Positions 25,196-33,623 of a stretch of 64,000 nucleotides of DNA are shown piece after piece (within the stretch, counting starts at the first letter, position 1; each line of letters begins with the position of its first letter). Both the position numbers and the translations under genes were made by a program. The notes under the pieces were generated by a model. It ran no database searches, was not told the DNA's origin, and worked only from the letters and a program-made list of their open reading frames with translations. The stretch is from assembly GCF_003293595.1 (NCBI RefSeq), contig NZ_CP022162.1:2204327-2268326 (forward strand), read 5' to 3'. Source of the stretch: Microbacterium sp. PM5. Its GTDB lineage: Bacteria > Actinomycetota > Actinomycetes > Actinomycetales > Microbacteriaceae.

Positions 25196-28100
25196 TCACT
25201 TGAGCGAAGCAACGAGTCGGAATCCCGAGCGTTTGAAGTGGTCCTCCTTCACGCGACGCACTGTGTCTCCCACTAACCGCTCGAGGATAGTCCGATGCGC
25301 CGCATCTTTCGGAAAGTTTGGTCGACCGCTCCCACCATCCGCCACCCTCGCGTAGTCTCCGCCGAGTGCGCGCAGGATCTTCTTGACCTGCTCCAGACCG
25401 ATGTCGTTCCCCCAGTTAGCGGTGAGCACAAGGATCTGGCTAGAGCGCGCGCCAGCCGAGAGCAGCGCAAGGATGCGTGAAGTCTGAATACGCCAGCCCC
25501 CCCGAATCAGGGCGGTCGCGACTTCTCGTGCCTGTGTGGCTGTCGCCGAAGTGAGGTAGCTCTCGAGGGTGTGGATAACGGCTAGTCGCTCATCCTTGGA
25601 GACTTGCGTGCTCTGAATGAACTGCGGAAGCCACGCAACGGGAAGCACGTCCGGTGCCACGAATGTTTTGAAGTTCTTCGAGACCTTGATGGCTCGCTCC
25701 ATGGACTCCCAGTCGGGCAAAAGCGTGGTGGTGAAGGATGCGTCGTCGTCCGGGAGGAGTTGCGCTTTGATGAGCCTCGCGACTAGATCGCCGCTTTCGC
25801 CTTCCACAAGTGTCGGGTCGAGGAGCCCGGTGTTCATCGAGAGGACCGTCTGCGTGCGGGCCAGTGTCGATGGGATGGCGTCACTTGCGGCGAGGATCGC
25901 GTACGCCACTTCGCAGCGGGCAGCGCGGCCCGCTGCTTGAGGGGTGACGATCCGTCGAGCTTTGAGCAGCGCTGCTAGTGACCCGTCGACTCCCGCGTAG
26001 GCGATGTACGCCTCCACATTGACGAAGGTTGGAAGTGTGCGTCGCGCCGCCGCGATAGCTGCCCAAGTTTCGCGCGGTACAGAAGCGAGATCGTCGATGC
26101 GCACATCCGGTGGGCAGGCGTCCAAGAGTGACCGCAGCGTTTCGTTGCCCGCTTCGCTGAAGTCGTTGAGGAGGTTGGTCGCTTGCGCCGAGTCTCCCGC
26201 GACGGCGAACGCGGCTGGCTTGACTTTGACGAGTTGGAGATAGTCGGAGATGTGTTGTGAGAGGTGTCGATACAACTGCTTGTGAGTACGACGGATGCCC
26301 GCGAGGACCACCTTGCCGCTCGGAACGATGGCGCGCACGTTCGCTTCGGTTACCGGGAACAGACCAAGTGACAGGGCTGCTTCGCGGGCGACGGGATTCA
26401 GCGGCGCGAGGTCGAAGATGGTTCCGCCTGCGGCGCCCACGAGCCTGAGTACAGTCGCCGCGCTCTTCGCGTCAGCGGGTTCGGTCAGCGCTGTCATCGA
26501 GCCGTAGTTGAGCTCGACAAGCCGCGCGAACGCGGCACTGCCGGTCACCGCCGGGCCGTTGACTGTCTGGAGCGCGGAGTTGACGATTCCGACCCGCTTG
26601 TCGGGTGGTACGGCCTCTGATGAGACGGCATACTCGACGCTTCCGGACCAACGCGGAGCGAGGTGGCCGAGTAACATGCCGGGCTCACGCCCTTGAGCCA
26701 CATACGCGTCTAGGAACTCTCGTCGACCGTCACCCATCGAGGCGAGTTGCTCCGCGACTGTCGCGGCGGCTCCCGGGCGCTCAGAGAGTAGAAAGTCGAC
26801 GATGTTGACGTTGAGAACGCTCTTATCGCTGAATAGGTCGGCATCATCCCTTCTATCGGCATGCTGCTCTCGGAGAATCTGCCGGGTTTCTTTTCGGCTC
26901 AGCGGAAAAGTCGTGTCGGGCTCTCCCGGTCCGATGCAGCGATAGATGTACTCACGCGCGTTTGCACTCAGGTGCTTGCCGTAGTACTTGGATATGTAGA
27001 GGGCGAAGTGCGATGTCAGGTACTCGTGACGCACCAGTTCTCGGGCAAGCTCGGAGGGGAGGGTCGCGCTCACTATCTGGGCGAAGTTGACCTCATCGCC
27101 TTCGTTGAGTGCCTCGAGACGCCTGAGTTCGTCGTCGGTGAACGAGAACAAGCTCTTGGGAAAGGTGATGTCAGCGCGTGCGTGGAGGTCGGCCCACGTG
27201 TGGTGCCGCAGGAAGCTGATTTCAGCCAGCAGGTCACTTTCCTCACGGGTAGTGGCTTCCGCGTCCGCTTTAGCCCAGTTAGACGGATCGACGTCTGCCC
27301 CGAGCATTCGAGCCAGAGCTTCCGCACTGAAGGTGAAGGTTGTTGCTGTGCTGCCCCCACGAGTCAGGGTCAGTTGGAGAGAATCCTCTTCGACGATCCT
27401 CGCCCAGGTTTCCGGGGAGTCGAGAGTTCCCTCTTCATCCTCAGCAAGGCTGAGGGCATAAGGGGCGGGTATCGCGGCGTCGAGGTCGTCACGTAGACGG
27501 AGAAGCCGCTCTCCCAGGTCAGCCGCCCGGTCATTTTGAGAGGAGAGCGCCTCGCGCGAGCGCAGGCCTGTAAGGGCTGTCGCCCTAGTCGCGATCCCGC
27601 TTCGAACCGCCGCCCGCCAGGCCACGTACAGGTGGTCCAGCGCGCTATCGCGATGGCGGATGCTCTCGTAGTCGGCGAGGTGGGTGTTCTTGAAGAGAAC
27701 GATGGCGAACACGAGGTCGTCGGTAATGTCTGGAAGCGCCATGTCGGGAACGACAAGCTCGTTGCGGTAGATCTCAAACTCATTGCGAATGTTGTGGATG
27801 AGTCGCATGTCGGCCACGTGTCGCGCGGCCAAGCGGATCAGGCCAGGGTCGATCTTGTAGGCCTTGCTCTTCATCGCCGTGGACATCACGTCGCGAGCGT
27901 TGTCGGGGCTTACGAAGGGTACGACGGGGATGATGATGTCGAAGAATTTCGTCCGGCTGGCGCGCTTGAGCGCCTGTTTCGCGTGATCCGAGAGGGCGTG
28001 GGTGGGTTCCTCGGGCAGGTCAGACGAGCCGATCTCCTCGAAGACGCTGTCCCGGATGGCGTAGATGAACACGATGCGACGACCGATCTGGCCGGAGTTG

Positions 28101-28918
28101 TTGAGTAGACCGTTGAGGGAGCGGAGCGTGTCGAAAACCTGCACATCCTCGAACCTGTCCAAGTCCTCGATGACGACGATGTCCTTCTCCGTGGCCTCAA
28201 AGAAGTAGACGATCTCGTCAAGGTACGCGTCGAAGTAGGTATCAGATTGTTTGGTGAGGGTAACGGTGGTGATGGCCGCGTTCACTGATGCACTCATCAG
28301 CGGACGGACACGAAACGCGACAACGAGGGCCCAAGCCAGTCCGACGATGGTCACCGTCGCAACCACATATGCCAGGACATGCCGCCAGGTCTCGCCGAAC
28401 CACGAAGTGATAAGCGGGTGGAGCGGCCCGAGCAGAAAGAGCACGGCAGCGACCAAAAGCCCAACTGCAACCGCGAGCCAGAACTCGCCTGCGCGCTTCG
28501 GGACAGTGGCGCGACGAAAACGAGACTGCGGTACCTTCCGTACCGGAGTGCGATACAGAAGCTGCTTGACGATCTCCTTCTGTATCTGGTTGACACGTGA
28601 CGTCGGAGAGCCGTCGGCGGGCTCAGCAACCTGCGTTTCCCGATCACGGGGCGCGGCGGTCGATAGCGACAAGCCCACGATGCGGCCTGAATACTCCGCC
28701 GACTCGAGCAAGTGAGAAAGCACGCTGCTCTTGCCGGTCCCGTAAGCGCCCGTCAGAGCTACATTGCGGGTGTCCTTGTGAGCGATGGCTCGAACTAGCA
28801 GATCGAAGTAGACCTTGTGGCTTTCGGCGTCGAACTTCGGAGCGAGGCTCGTGAGTCGCAACGCCTCGCCGGTGTCCGCGCCGTCGTGGGCTGCCGGCGC
28901 GATGAGATTGTCGGACAT
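25196..28918 (-). CDS. Large membrane-anchored P-loop NTPase, YobI/KAP-like
   Basis: The 1240-residue protein has Walker A GAYGTGKSS (57-65), two hydrophobic helices inserted between the Walker motifs (about 147-164 and 181-202), and Walker B IVVIEDLDRFE (247-257) followed by FIYAIRDSVFEE. Insertion of two membrane helices in the NTPase core is the mark of KAP/YobI-like STAND-related ATPases. The remaining 900 or so residues are helical and may be a sensor or scaffold. ATG 28918 was chosen because it gives MSDNLIAP and follows the GNAT gene by 34 bp. It is the last gene of the TIR-GNAT-NTPase operon. Base use is less GC-rich than the core genes. A defence role is inferred, not shown. Confidence 0.88.
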   Translation of the reverse strand: MSDNLIAPAAHDGADTGEALRLTSLAPKFDAESHKVYFDLLVRAIAHKDTRNVALTGAYGTGKSSVLSHLLESAEYSGRIVGLSLSTAAPRDRETQVAEPADGSPTSRVNQIQKEIVKQLLYRTPVRKVPQSRFRRATVPKRAGEFWLAVAVGLLVAAVLFLLGPLHPLITSWFGETWRHVLAYVVATVTIVGLAWALVVAFRVRPLMSASVNAAITTVTLTKQSDTYFDAYLDEIVYFFEATEKDIVVIEDLDRFEDVQVFDTLRSLNGLLNNSGQIGRRIVFIYAIRDSVFEEIGSSDLPEEPTHALSDHAKQALKRASRTKFFDIIIPVVPFVSPDNARDVMSTAMKSKAYKIDPGLIRLAARHVADMRLIHNIRNEFEIYRNELVVPDMALPDITDDLVFAIVLFKNTHLADYESIRHRDSALDHLYVAWRAAVRSGIATRATALTGLRSREALSSQNDRAADLGERLLRLRDDLDAAIPAPYALSLAEDEEGTLDSPETWARIVEEDSLQLTLTRGGSTATTFTFSAEALARMLGADVDPSNWAKADAEATTREESDLLAEISFLRHHTWADLHARADITFPKSLFSFTDDELRRLEALNEGDEVNFAQIVSATLPSELARELVRHEYLTSHFALYISKYYGKHLSANAREYIYRCIGPGEPDTTFPLSRKETRQILREQHADRRDDADLFSDKSVLNVNIVDFLLSERPGAAATVAEQLASMGDGRREFLDAYVAQGREPGMLLGHLAPRWSGSVEYAVSSEAVPPDKRVGIVNSALQTVNGPAVTGSAAFARLVELNYGSMTALTEPADAKSAATVLRLVGAAGGTIFDLAPLNPVAREAALSLGLFPVTEANVRAIVPSGKVVLAGIRRTHKQLYRHLSQHISDYLQLVKVKPAAFAVAGDSAQATNLLNDFSEAGNETLRSLLDACPPDVRIDDLASVPRETWAAIAAARRTLPTFVNVEAYIAYAGVDGSLAALLKARRIVTPQAAGRAARCEVAYAILAASDAIPSTLARTQTVLSMNTGLLDPTLVEGESGDLVARLIKAQLLPDDDASFTTTLLPDWESMERAIKVSKNFKTFVAPDVLPVAWLPQFIQSTQVSKDERLAVIHTLESYLTSATATQAREVATALIRGGWRIQTSRILALLSAGARSSQILVLTANWGNDIGLEQVKKILRALGGDYARVADGGSGRPNFPKDAAHRTILERLVGDTVRRVKEDHFKRSGFRLVASLK

Positions 28919-28952
28919 GGGCACATCGTATTCAGATAGCTCGCTTCGACAC

Positions 28953-29597
28953 CTACTCGGAGGAGCCGCCGCCGTCTTTGGCGCTGAACGGGAGCATGAG
29001 CACCGATGTCCCGGGGATCTCAACGAATCCGCTTTTGATCCAGTCAGCGCGGACGGCATCTCGCTTCGCCAGATCGAGGACGAGCTTTCCCGTCTCGTCT
29101 CGGGAGAGCTCGGCGGGCATCAGCGCGACGATGTCCTTGCGGAAGATGTGGGCGGCGCCACGCGCGAGCGCGAGGCTGTTTCCGGACCCGCGATGCTGCT
29201 CGGGGACACCGACGAAGTCCAAGATCACCAGGCTGGAGGCGAACACAGAGTCTTCGTCGACCCCCATGATGACGTCCTCATCGAGGAACGCTTCGCCGAC
29301 TTGTTGCAGGTCGCCGGATACGGCATCCAGCGAATCCAGCCAGTCGTCGTCCCATCGGTTCACACGGAGGATGGCCGCGCGCGCGATCAGTTGTCTGTCG
29401 AGTGGACCGTGGTCATCCTCCGGGTCGGACAGCGCGAACAGCTGAGCGTTCCAGGCCTCGGCGGCTAGCTCGTGCGTCTCGCTGTCGATCGAGAGGTCCA
29501 ACGCTCGCTGCGCGCCGATCACCGACTCGTTGCTCTCTACCGGGGCTCCCGGCGCCGAGGCTACCGGACGCTCGGTGCAACACCCGGTTTGTGGCAA
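28953..29597 (-). CDS. GNAT-fold protein, probable N-acetyltransferase-like partner
   Basis: I see a GNAT-like core in the second half: strand SLVILDFVGVPEQ, the acetyl-CoA loop Q134-H-R-G-S-G139 (fits Q/R-x-x-G-x-G), strand IVALMPAEL, then DWIKSGFVEIPGTSVLMLPF, as in the late GNAT strands. The first 70 residues are not recognisable. The start is uncertain: the longest frame begins at a TTG (29597), 39 bp after the TIR stop, and shorter GTG starts are possible. It lies between the TIR gene and the P-loop NTPase on the same strand, so the three are probably one operon. Substrate and activity are unknown. Confidence 0.65.
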   Translation of the reverse strand: MPQTGCCTERPVASAPGAPVESNESVIGAQRALDLSIDSETHELAAEAWNAQLFALSDPEDDHGPLDRQLIARAAILRVNRWDDDWLDSLDAVSGDLQQVGEAFLDEDVIMGVDEDSVFASSLVILDFVGVPEQHRGSGNSLALARGAAHIFRKDIVALMPAELSRDETGKLVLDLAKRDAVRADWIKSGFVEIPGTSVLMLPFSAKDGGGSSE

Positions 29598-29636
29598 TGG
29601 GAATGTCGAGCCGCGAGCTCGCCTGAGTTCTGCCTG

Positions 29637-30770
29637 TCACCGCATCGCAGCCACGATTCGCGCGATCAACTCGCCGGCGAGTTCGTCGGCGCTGCTGGCG
29701 ATGGCGTCTCCGCGCACCGTGTCTGAGATCGTCAACGGGAACACCGCCGAGCGGAGCATTCCCATCGACGCGGAGTTGCGGCCGCCCACAACCGCCGAGT
29801 CGCCGACTATCACCGCAATCAGCGGATCCACCCGAGCCGTGAACCCATAGCGCTCGGCAAGCGGCAGGTCGATGGTGGTGAGCGTCCGGAGCAGGCTCGC
29901 CAGACGCGGCTGGATGTGCTGCGGGTCCAGGACACTCCCGAGGGTGTCGTGAGGCAGGGTGATCCACGCGCTGCGCTGTCCCGACCGGGTGACGAGAAGG
30001 CCAGCCTCATCGCCACTCCGGTCTCGCTGACTCCTGGCGTGGGCGACTTCGGCGGTGTGGGCGTGGTCGACCGCGCCGCCATGCGTGAACAGTCCGCTGT
30101 CGCGCCCGACGGCCACCATCTCGAGCGCTACTGCCTCCAGCTGACTTACGGGGAGGGACTGCACCTCGGCCGGGACGAGCGTGATCTCGACAGTTGATGG
30201 GCCGGACCGCGACCAACCGTGCGGCAACGCCTCAGCCCGAGCTACCGAGCTGAGAGCCTTGACGGCTGGTGCCCAGTCCAGGTTCCGGGAGCGCGGCTGA
30301 GGCGCTGTGCTCCGATCCGAACCCGGAAACCGCGGCTCAGTCGCGGGCTTACTGCGGCCCGGTTCGACCCCGGCAATCAGGGCGGCTGCGGCATCCTCTG
30401 TCGACAGGTTGAGGAGGTTGATGTGAACGATCTGGTCGAGGAGGCCGCCTGTCTCCGTCGGCGCCACGAGTACAGGGAGGATCGTCCGGTTGATCCCCGT
30501 CGGATCCTTCGCGAATGCCGCGGCCCACTCGGGCTGCGTGAACCTGCTGGCCATGAAGTTCGGCGACAGAACGACGAGGGTGCGCTTTGCCGTGCCGGCA
30601 GCGCGGTCCATTTCCAGGACGAAGTTCGTGCCCGGGCGGAAGTCCCAAGCCTGAATGACCGTGCTGTACCCGACGCGTTCCAGCTGCCATGCGATCCACT
30701 CCGCCCACTCCTGGTCCTTGGAGGTGTAGCTGACGAAGAAGTCGGGTCCGTCGGCGGCGGGAGCGGTCAT
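29637..30770 (-). CDS. TIR-domain protein with unknown C-terminal domain
   Basis: The 377-residue protein starts with a bacterial TIR domain (about residues 9-140): DFFVSYTSKDQEWAEWIAWQLERVGY, AWDFRPGTNFVLEMDRA, LVVLSPNFMASRFTQPEWAAAF and INLLNLSTEDAAAALIAGV. Glu81 in the S-RFTQPEW element is in the position of the catalytic glutamate of TIR NADases. Residues 165-377 form a globular region that I do not recognise (includes WITLPHDTLGSVLDPQHIQPRLASLLRTL). Bacterial TIR proteins often deplete NAD or make signalling nucleotides in anti-phage systems. It is the first gene of an operon with a GNAT-like protein and a P-loop NTPase. ATG 30770 follows GAGG. Confidence 0.92.
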   Translation of the reverse strand: MTAPAADGPDFFVSYTSKDQEWAEWIAWQLERVGYSTVIQAWDFRPGTNFVLEMDRAAGTAKRTLVVLSPNFMASRFTQPEWAAAFAKDPTGINRTILPVLVAPTETGGLLDQIVHINLLNLSTEDAAAALIAGVEPGRSKPATEPRFPGSDRSTAPQPRSRNLDWAPAVKALSSVARAEALPHGWSRSGPSTVEITLVPAEVQSLPVSQLEAVALEMVAVGRDSGLFTHGGAVDHAHTAEVAHARSQRDRSGDEAGLLVTRSGQRSAWITLPHDTLGSVLDPQHIQPRLASLLRTLTTIDLPLAERYGFTARVDPLIAVIVGDSAVVGGRNSASMGMLRSAVFPLTISDTVRGDAIASSADELAGELIARIVAAMR

Positions 30771-30857
30771 GACGTGATCCTCGCATGCCGCGTGGTCTCC
30801 GTCTGCCGGCGGCGAACACGGGCTTGCAACCGGGGTCGAACTGTCACGGTTGCAGGC

Positions 30858-31313
30858 ATGACGACATTCACCTCGACCATCCCCTTCTCGACCACGTATG
30901 AGTGCCACCCCGACACCGACGTGGTGATCCCCATCACCAAGAGTGACCACAAACTCGCCGACGACCTCAAGCAGAACGCTCCGTCAGCCCGGTTCGACAG
31001 GCAGTCCGCCGTCGTCACGGTTCCTCTCTCGATGGCCGGATGGGCTGTTGCATACATGCAGCACTCGTACGGGCCTGGCGTACCTGAACTGGTCGGAGAT
31101 GTCACCACGTCTTCACCAGCGCTCACTGCCCTGTATGCGGCGGCGAGGGTACTCGCGGATGCTAGCGCGCCCTCGGGCCTCGCCACACAGGCTGTCCGCT
31201 TTCAGGGAGCCGCCAAGGTGACGTTAGATCTCAACACCGACGATTCTTTCGCTCGCGTGATCTGGACGGGATCCCTCCACGTGACATGGGAAGACGTCGC
31301 CGCAACGGCCTGA
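30858..31313 (+). CDS. Unknown small protein divergent from the TIR operon
   Basis: The 151-residue product starts MTTFTSTIPFSTTYECHPDTDVVIPI and has no signal peptide or clear membrane helix. It has a few hydrophobic stretches (VVTVPLSMAGWAVAYM, ALTALYAAARVLADA) and a C-terminal strand-rich end (VTLDLNTDDSFARVIWTGSLHVTWED). I do not recognise the family. ATG 30858 lacks a clear ribosome-binding site and could be leaderless. It diverges from the TIR gene with an 87-bp shared promoter region, so it may belong to the same island function. Confidence 0.55.
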   Translation: MTTFTSTIPFSTTYECHPDTDVVIPITKSDHKLADDLKQNAPSARFDRQSAVVTVPLSMAGWAVAYMQHSYGPGVPELVGDVTTSSPALTALYAAARVLADASAPSGLATQAVRFQGAAKVTLDLNTDDSFARVIWTGSLHVTWEDVAATA

Positions 31314-31563
31314 TGTGCTCGCTCGACGATGAGCCCGCCCGGCGAAGCGACCTCGTCTGCTGAGTCCGTCGAACTTCCCGCGCCGCTACGGCGTCACCTT
31401 CGCGCAGGCGGGCACGGGTCACCCCAGGCCCGCGAAGCCCGCAGTGCACTCGAAAACTTGGAGACGGTGTCGGGGTGGGTGACACAAGGTGTCATCCAAA
31501 CCGTTGCTGGTATCACCTAAGGCTGCCAAGTGTCACGTGACCGCATTGCCGACAACACAGGTG
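31314..31563. other. Intergenic right edge of the accessory island
   Basis: About 250 bp with no supported gene. Short frames here lack codon bias and start signals. I saw no direct repeat shared with the left edge at 24859-25195. Confidence 0.4.
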
Positions 31564-31609
31564 TTGACACTCGGCATCCGCGGCTCTAACCTACAACCAA
31601 ATGGTTGTA
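31564..31609 (+). promoter_or_regulatory. ArsR-operon promoter (leaderless) with overlapping operator
   Basis: TTGACA (31564-31569), a 17-bp spacer and TAACCT (31587-31592) form a near-ideal sigma-70-type promoter. Its expected start site falls within one or two bases of the ATG at 31601, so the mRNA is probably leaderless. TACAACCA-AA-TGGTTGTA (31592-31609) is a perfect 8-bp inverted repeat spanning the start codon, well placed for autorepression by the ArsR protein. Confidence 0.75.
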
Positions 31610-31963
31610 CAAACTGAGTTGAGCGACGATGAGACCGACCGGCTGTTCCACGCCCTGGCGGCGGCGACGCGGCGCGACATCCTGCGCCGCACGATCGTCG
31701 ACGAGCAGTCGGTCTCGGCGCTCGCCGCGGACTACGACATGTCGTTCGCCGCGGTGCAGAAGCACGTGGCCGTGCTGGAAGCGGCCGGCCTCGTCATCAA
31801 GCGCGCCGAGGGACGCGAGCGCCTCGTGCGCGCCGATCCGCGCATGATCGCGCGTGCCCGAGCGCTGCTCGCCCGCTACGAAGACCTCTGGCGCTCGCGG
31901 ATCGACCGCCTCGACGCTCTGCTCGCTGAACCCCACGATCCCCGTCCCACGCAAGGAGACTGA
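31601..31963 (+). CDS. ArsR-family transcriptional regulator (SdpR-like)
   Basis: The 120-residue winged-helix protein shows DDETDRLFHALAAATRRDILRRTIVDEQSVSALAADYDMSFAAVQKHVAVLEAAGLVIKRAEGRERLVRAD, the standard ArsR fold without metal-binding cysteines. Members beside SRPBCC genes usually repress that gene pair in answer to an unknown ligand. No ribosome-binding site precedes the ATG; a promoter ends just before it, so translation is probably leaderless. The SRPBCC gene starts 2 bp after its stop. Confidence 0.95.
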   Translation: MVVQTELSDDETDRLFHALAAATRRDILRRTIVDEQSVSALAADYDMSFAAVQKHVAVLEAAGLVIKRAEGRERLVRADPRMIARARALLARYEDLWRSRIDRLDALLAEPHDPRPTQGD

Positions 31964-31964
31964 C

Positions 31965-32927
31965 ATGCCCGTCACCGACATCACCACCGATCCCGAGAAC
32001 CTCACGATGACCCTCGTCGCGGATGCCGCGGCACCCGTGTCCCGCCTCTGGGAGGCCTTCACGAACCCGCGTCAACTGGAGCGGTTCTGGGGTCCTCCCG
32101 GGTGGCCCGCCACGTTCACGGCGTTCGACCTCCGCCCCGGCGGTCGCGTCGACTACCGGATGACGAGCCCGCAGGGCCAGCGCTCCGCCGGATCGTGGGA
32201 GGTGCTGAACGTCGACCCCGGACGCAGCTTCGAAGTCCTCGACTCCTTCGTCGGCGACGATGGCGAGAAGCTCGACGGCTTCCCCTCGATGCGCATGGTC
32301 TTCTCGTTCGAGGCGACCGCCGACGGTTCGCGACTCACCAACACCACCTACTTCACCTCGCTCGAGGCGCTCGAGCAGGTCGTCGCGATGGGGGCGATCG
32401 AGGGTTCGCGTCTGGCGATGAGCCAGCTCGACGCCGTGCTGCAGGACCTCCGGGCGTACGCGCAGGGCAAGGGCACTCGCACCGAGCTGCTGACCGATCA
32501 GCACGTGCGGATCACCCGGCTCATCGAGGGTTCGCGCGAGCTCGTCTGGCGTGCCCACCACGAGCCGGAGCTGCTGCGTCAGTGGCTGCTCGGCCCCGAC
32601 GGCTGGCAGATGGTCGAGTGCGAGGTCGGCGAGACCACCCGCTTCGTGTGGCAGCAGGGCGACGACGAGTCGACGCGATTCGGCTTCGAGAGCGAGCGGC
32701 TGCTCAGCGAGCCGATCTGGCGCGAGGTGTCGACGGAGCGCATGATCGGCACCCCGGGGCCGTCGACCGTGAACGACCTGCAGTTCTACGAGGAGGACGG
32801 CGCGACCCTGCTGACGCTGCTGATCGAGTACCCCGACAAGGAGACCCGCGACATGATCCTCGCGACGGGGATGACCGACGGCATGGAGGCGTCGTACGCG
32901 CGCCTGGAGGCGGTCGTCGCGGGCTGA
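31965..32927 (+). CDS. Two-domain SRPBCC (AHSA1-like) protein
   Basis: The 320-residue protein contains two START/Bet v1-like domains in tandem: residues 1-155 (APVSRLWEAFTNPRQLERFWGPPGWPATFTAFDLRPGGRVDYRM) and 165-320 (HVRITRLIEGSRELVWRAHHEPELLRQWLLGPDGWQMVECEVGETTRF). Each ends with an alpha helix such as GMTDGMEASYARLEAVVAG. Such domains bind hydrophobic ligands in a deep pocket. Single-domain versions are the more common partner of ArsR; here two are fused. It is co-transcribed with the ArsR gene. The ligand is unknown. Confidence 0.9.
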   Translation: MPVTDITTDPENLTMTLVADAAAPVSRLWEAFTNPRQLERFWGPPGWPATFTAFDLRPGGRVDYRMTSPQGQRSAGSWEVLNVDPGRSFEVLDSFVGDDGEKLDGFPSMRMVFSFEATADGSRLTNTTYFTSLEALEQVVAMGAIEGSRLAMSQLDAVLQDLRAYAQGKGTRTELLTDQHVRITRLIEGSRELVWRAHHEPELLRQWLLGPDGWQMVECEVGETTRFVWQQGDDESTRFGFESERLLSEPIWREVSTERMIGTPGPSTVNDLQFYEEDGATLLTLLIEYPDKETRDMILATGMTDGMEASYARLEAVVAG

Positions 32928-32935
32928 GTCGCGGG

Positions 32936-33619
32936 TCAGTCGCCGAGCACGAGTCGGTAGCCCATGCCCTGCTCGGTGAGCAGATGCTGGGGATGCGCCG
33001 GATCGCGCTCGAGCTTCTTGCGCAGCTGCGACATGTAGAGGCGCAGATAACCCGAGTCGGCCACCTGGTCGGTTCCCCAGATGTCTCTCAGCAGGTTCTG
33101 CCGGGTCACGAGCGTGCCGGGGTTGCGGGCGAGGAACTCGAGCATCCGCCATTCCGTCGGCGTCAGGTGCACGACCTCGCCGCCGCGGACGACCCGGGTG
33201 GCGGCGAGGTCGACCTCCACATCGCCGAAGCGCACGACAGGCGTGTCCACGGATGCCGCCACGCCCCGCCGACGTGCGAGGGCGCGCAGGCGTGCGAGCA
33301 GCTCGTCGATCTGGAACGGCTTCGTGACGTAGTCGTCGGCGCCGGCATCCAGTGCTTCGACCTTGTCGGCCGAGCCCGTGCGTCCGGACACGACGAGGAT
33401 CGGCACGTCGGTCCACCCGCGCAGCGCGTGGATCACCTCGATGCCGTCCAGGCGCGGCATGCCGAGATCCAGCATGACGACGTCGGGGCGCGCCTGGGCC
33501 GCCGTGGCGATCGCGGCGGCGCCGTCGGGCGCGGCGATGACGTCGTAGCCGTGCGCGGCGAGGGTGATCCGCAGCGCCCGCACGAGCTGCGGATCGTCGT
33601 CGGCGACCAGGATCTTCAC
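32936..33619 (-). CDS. kdpE: Two-component response regulator KdpE
   Basis: The 227-residue OmpR-type regulator has a receiver domain (VKILVADDD, phospho-acceptor Asp51 in VVMLDLGMP, Lys in VTKPF) and a C-terminal winged helix (LTPTEWRMLEFLARNPGTLVTRQNLLRDIWG... DSGYLRLYMSQLRKKLERDP). KdpE activates kdpFABC at low potassium after phosphorylation by KdpD. GTG 33619 gives the standard VKILVADDD start and lies 4 bp after the kdpD stop. It is the last gene of the kdp operon. Confidence 0.95.
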   Translation of the reverse strand: MKILVADDDPQLVRALRITLAAHGYDVIAAPDGAAAIATAAQARPDVVMLDLGMPRLDGIEVIHALRGWTDVPILVVSGRTGSADKVEALDAGADDYVTKPFQIDELLARLRALARRRGVAASVDTPVVRFGDVEVDLAATRVVRGGEVVHLTPTEWRMLEFLARNPGTLVTRQNLLRDIWGTDQVADSGYLRLYMSQLRKKLERDPAHPQHLLTEQGMGYRLVLGD

Positions 33620-33623
33620 GACC

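Noticed and set aside
31314..31520. 63-84 residue frames in the gap before the ArsR gene
   Set aside because: No ribosome-binding site, no codon bias and no recognisable protein.
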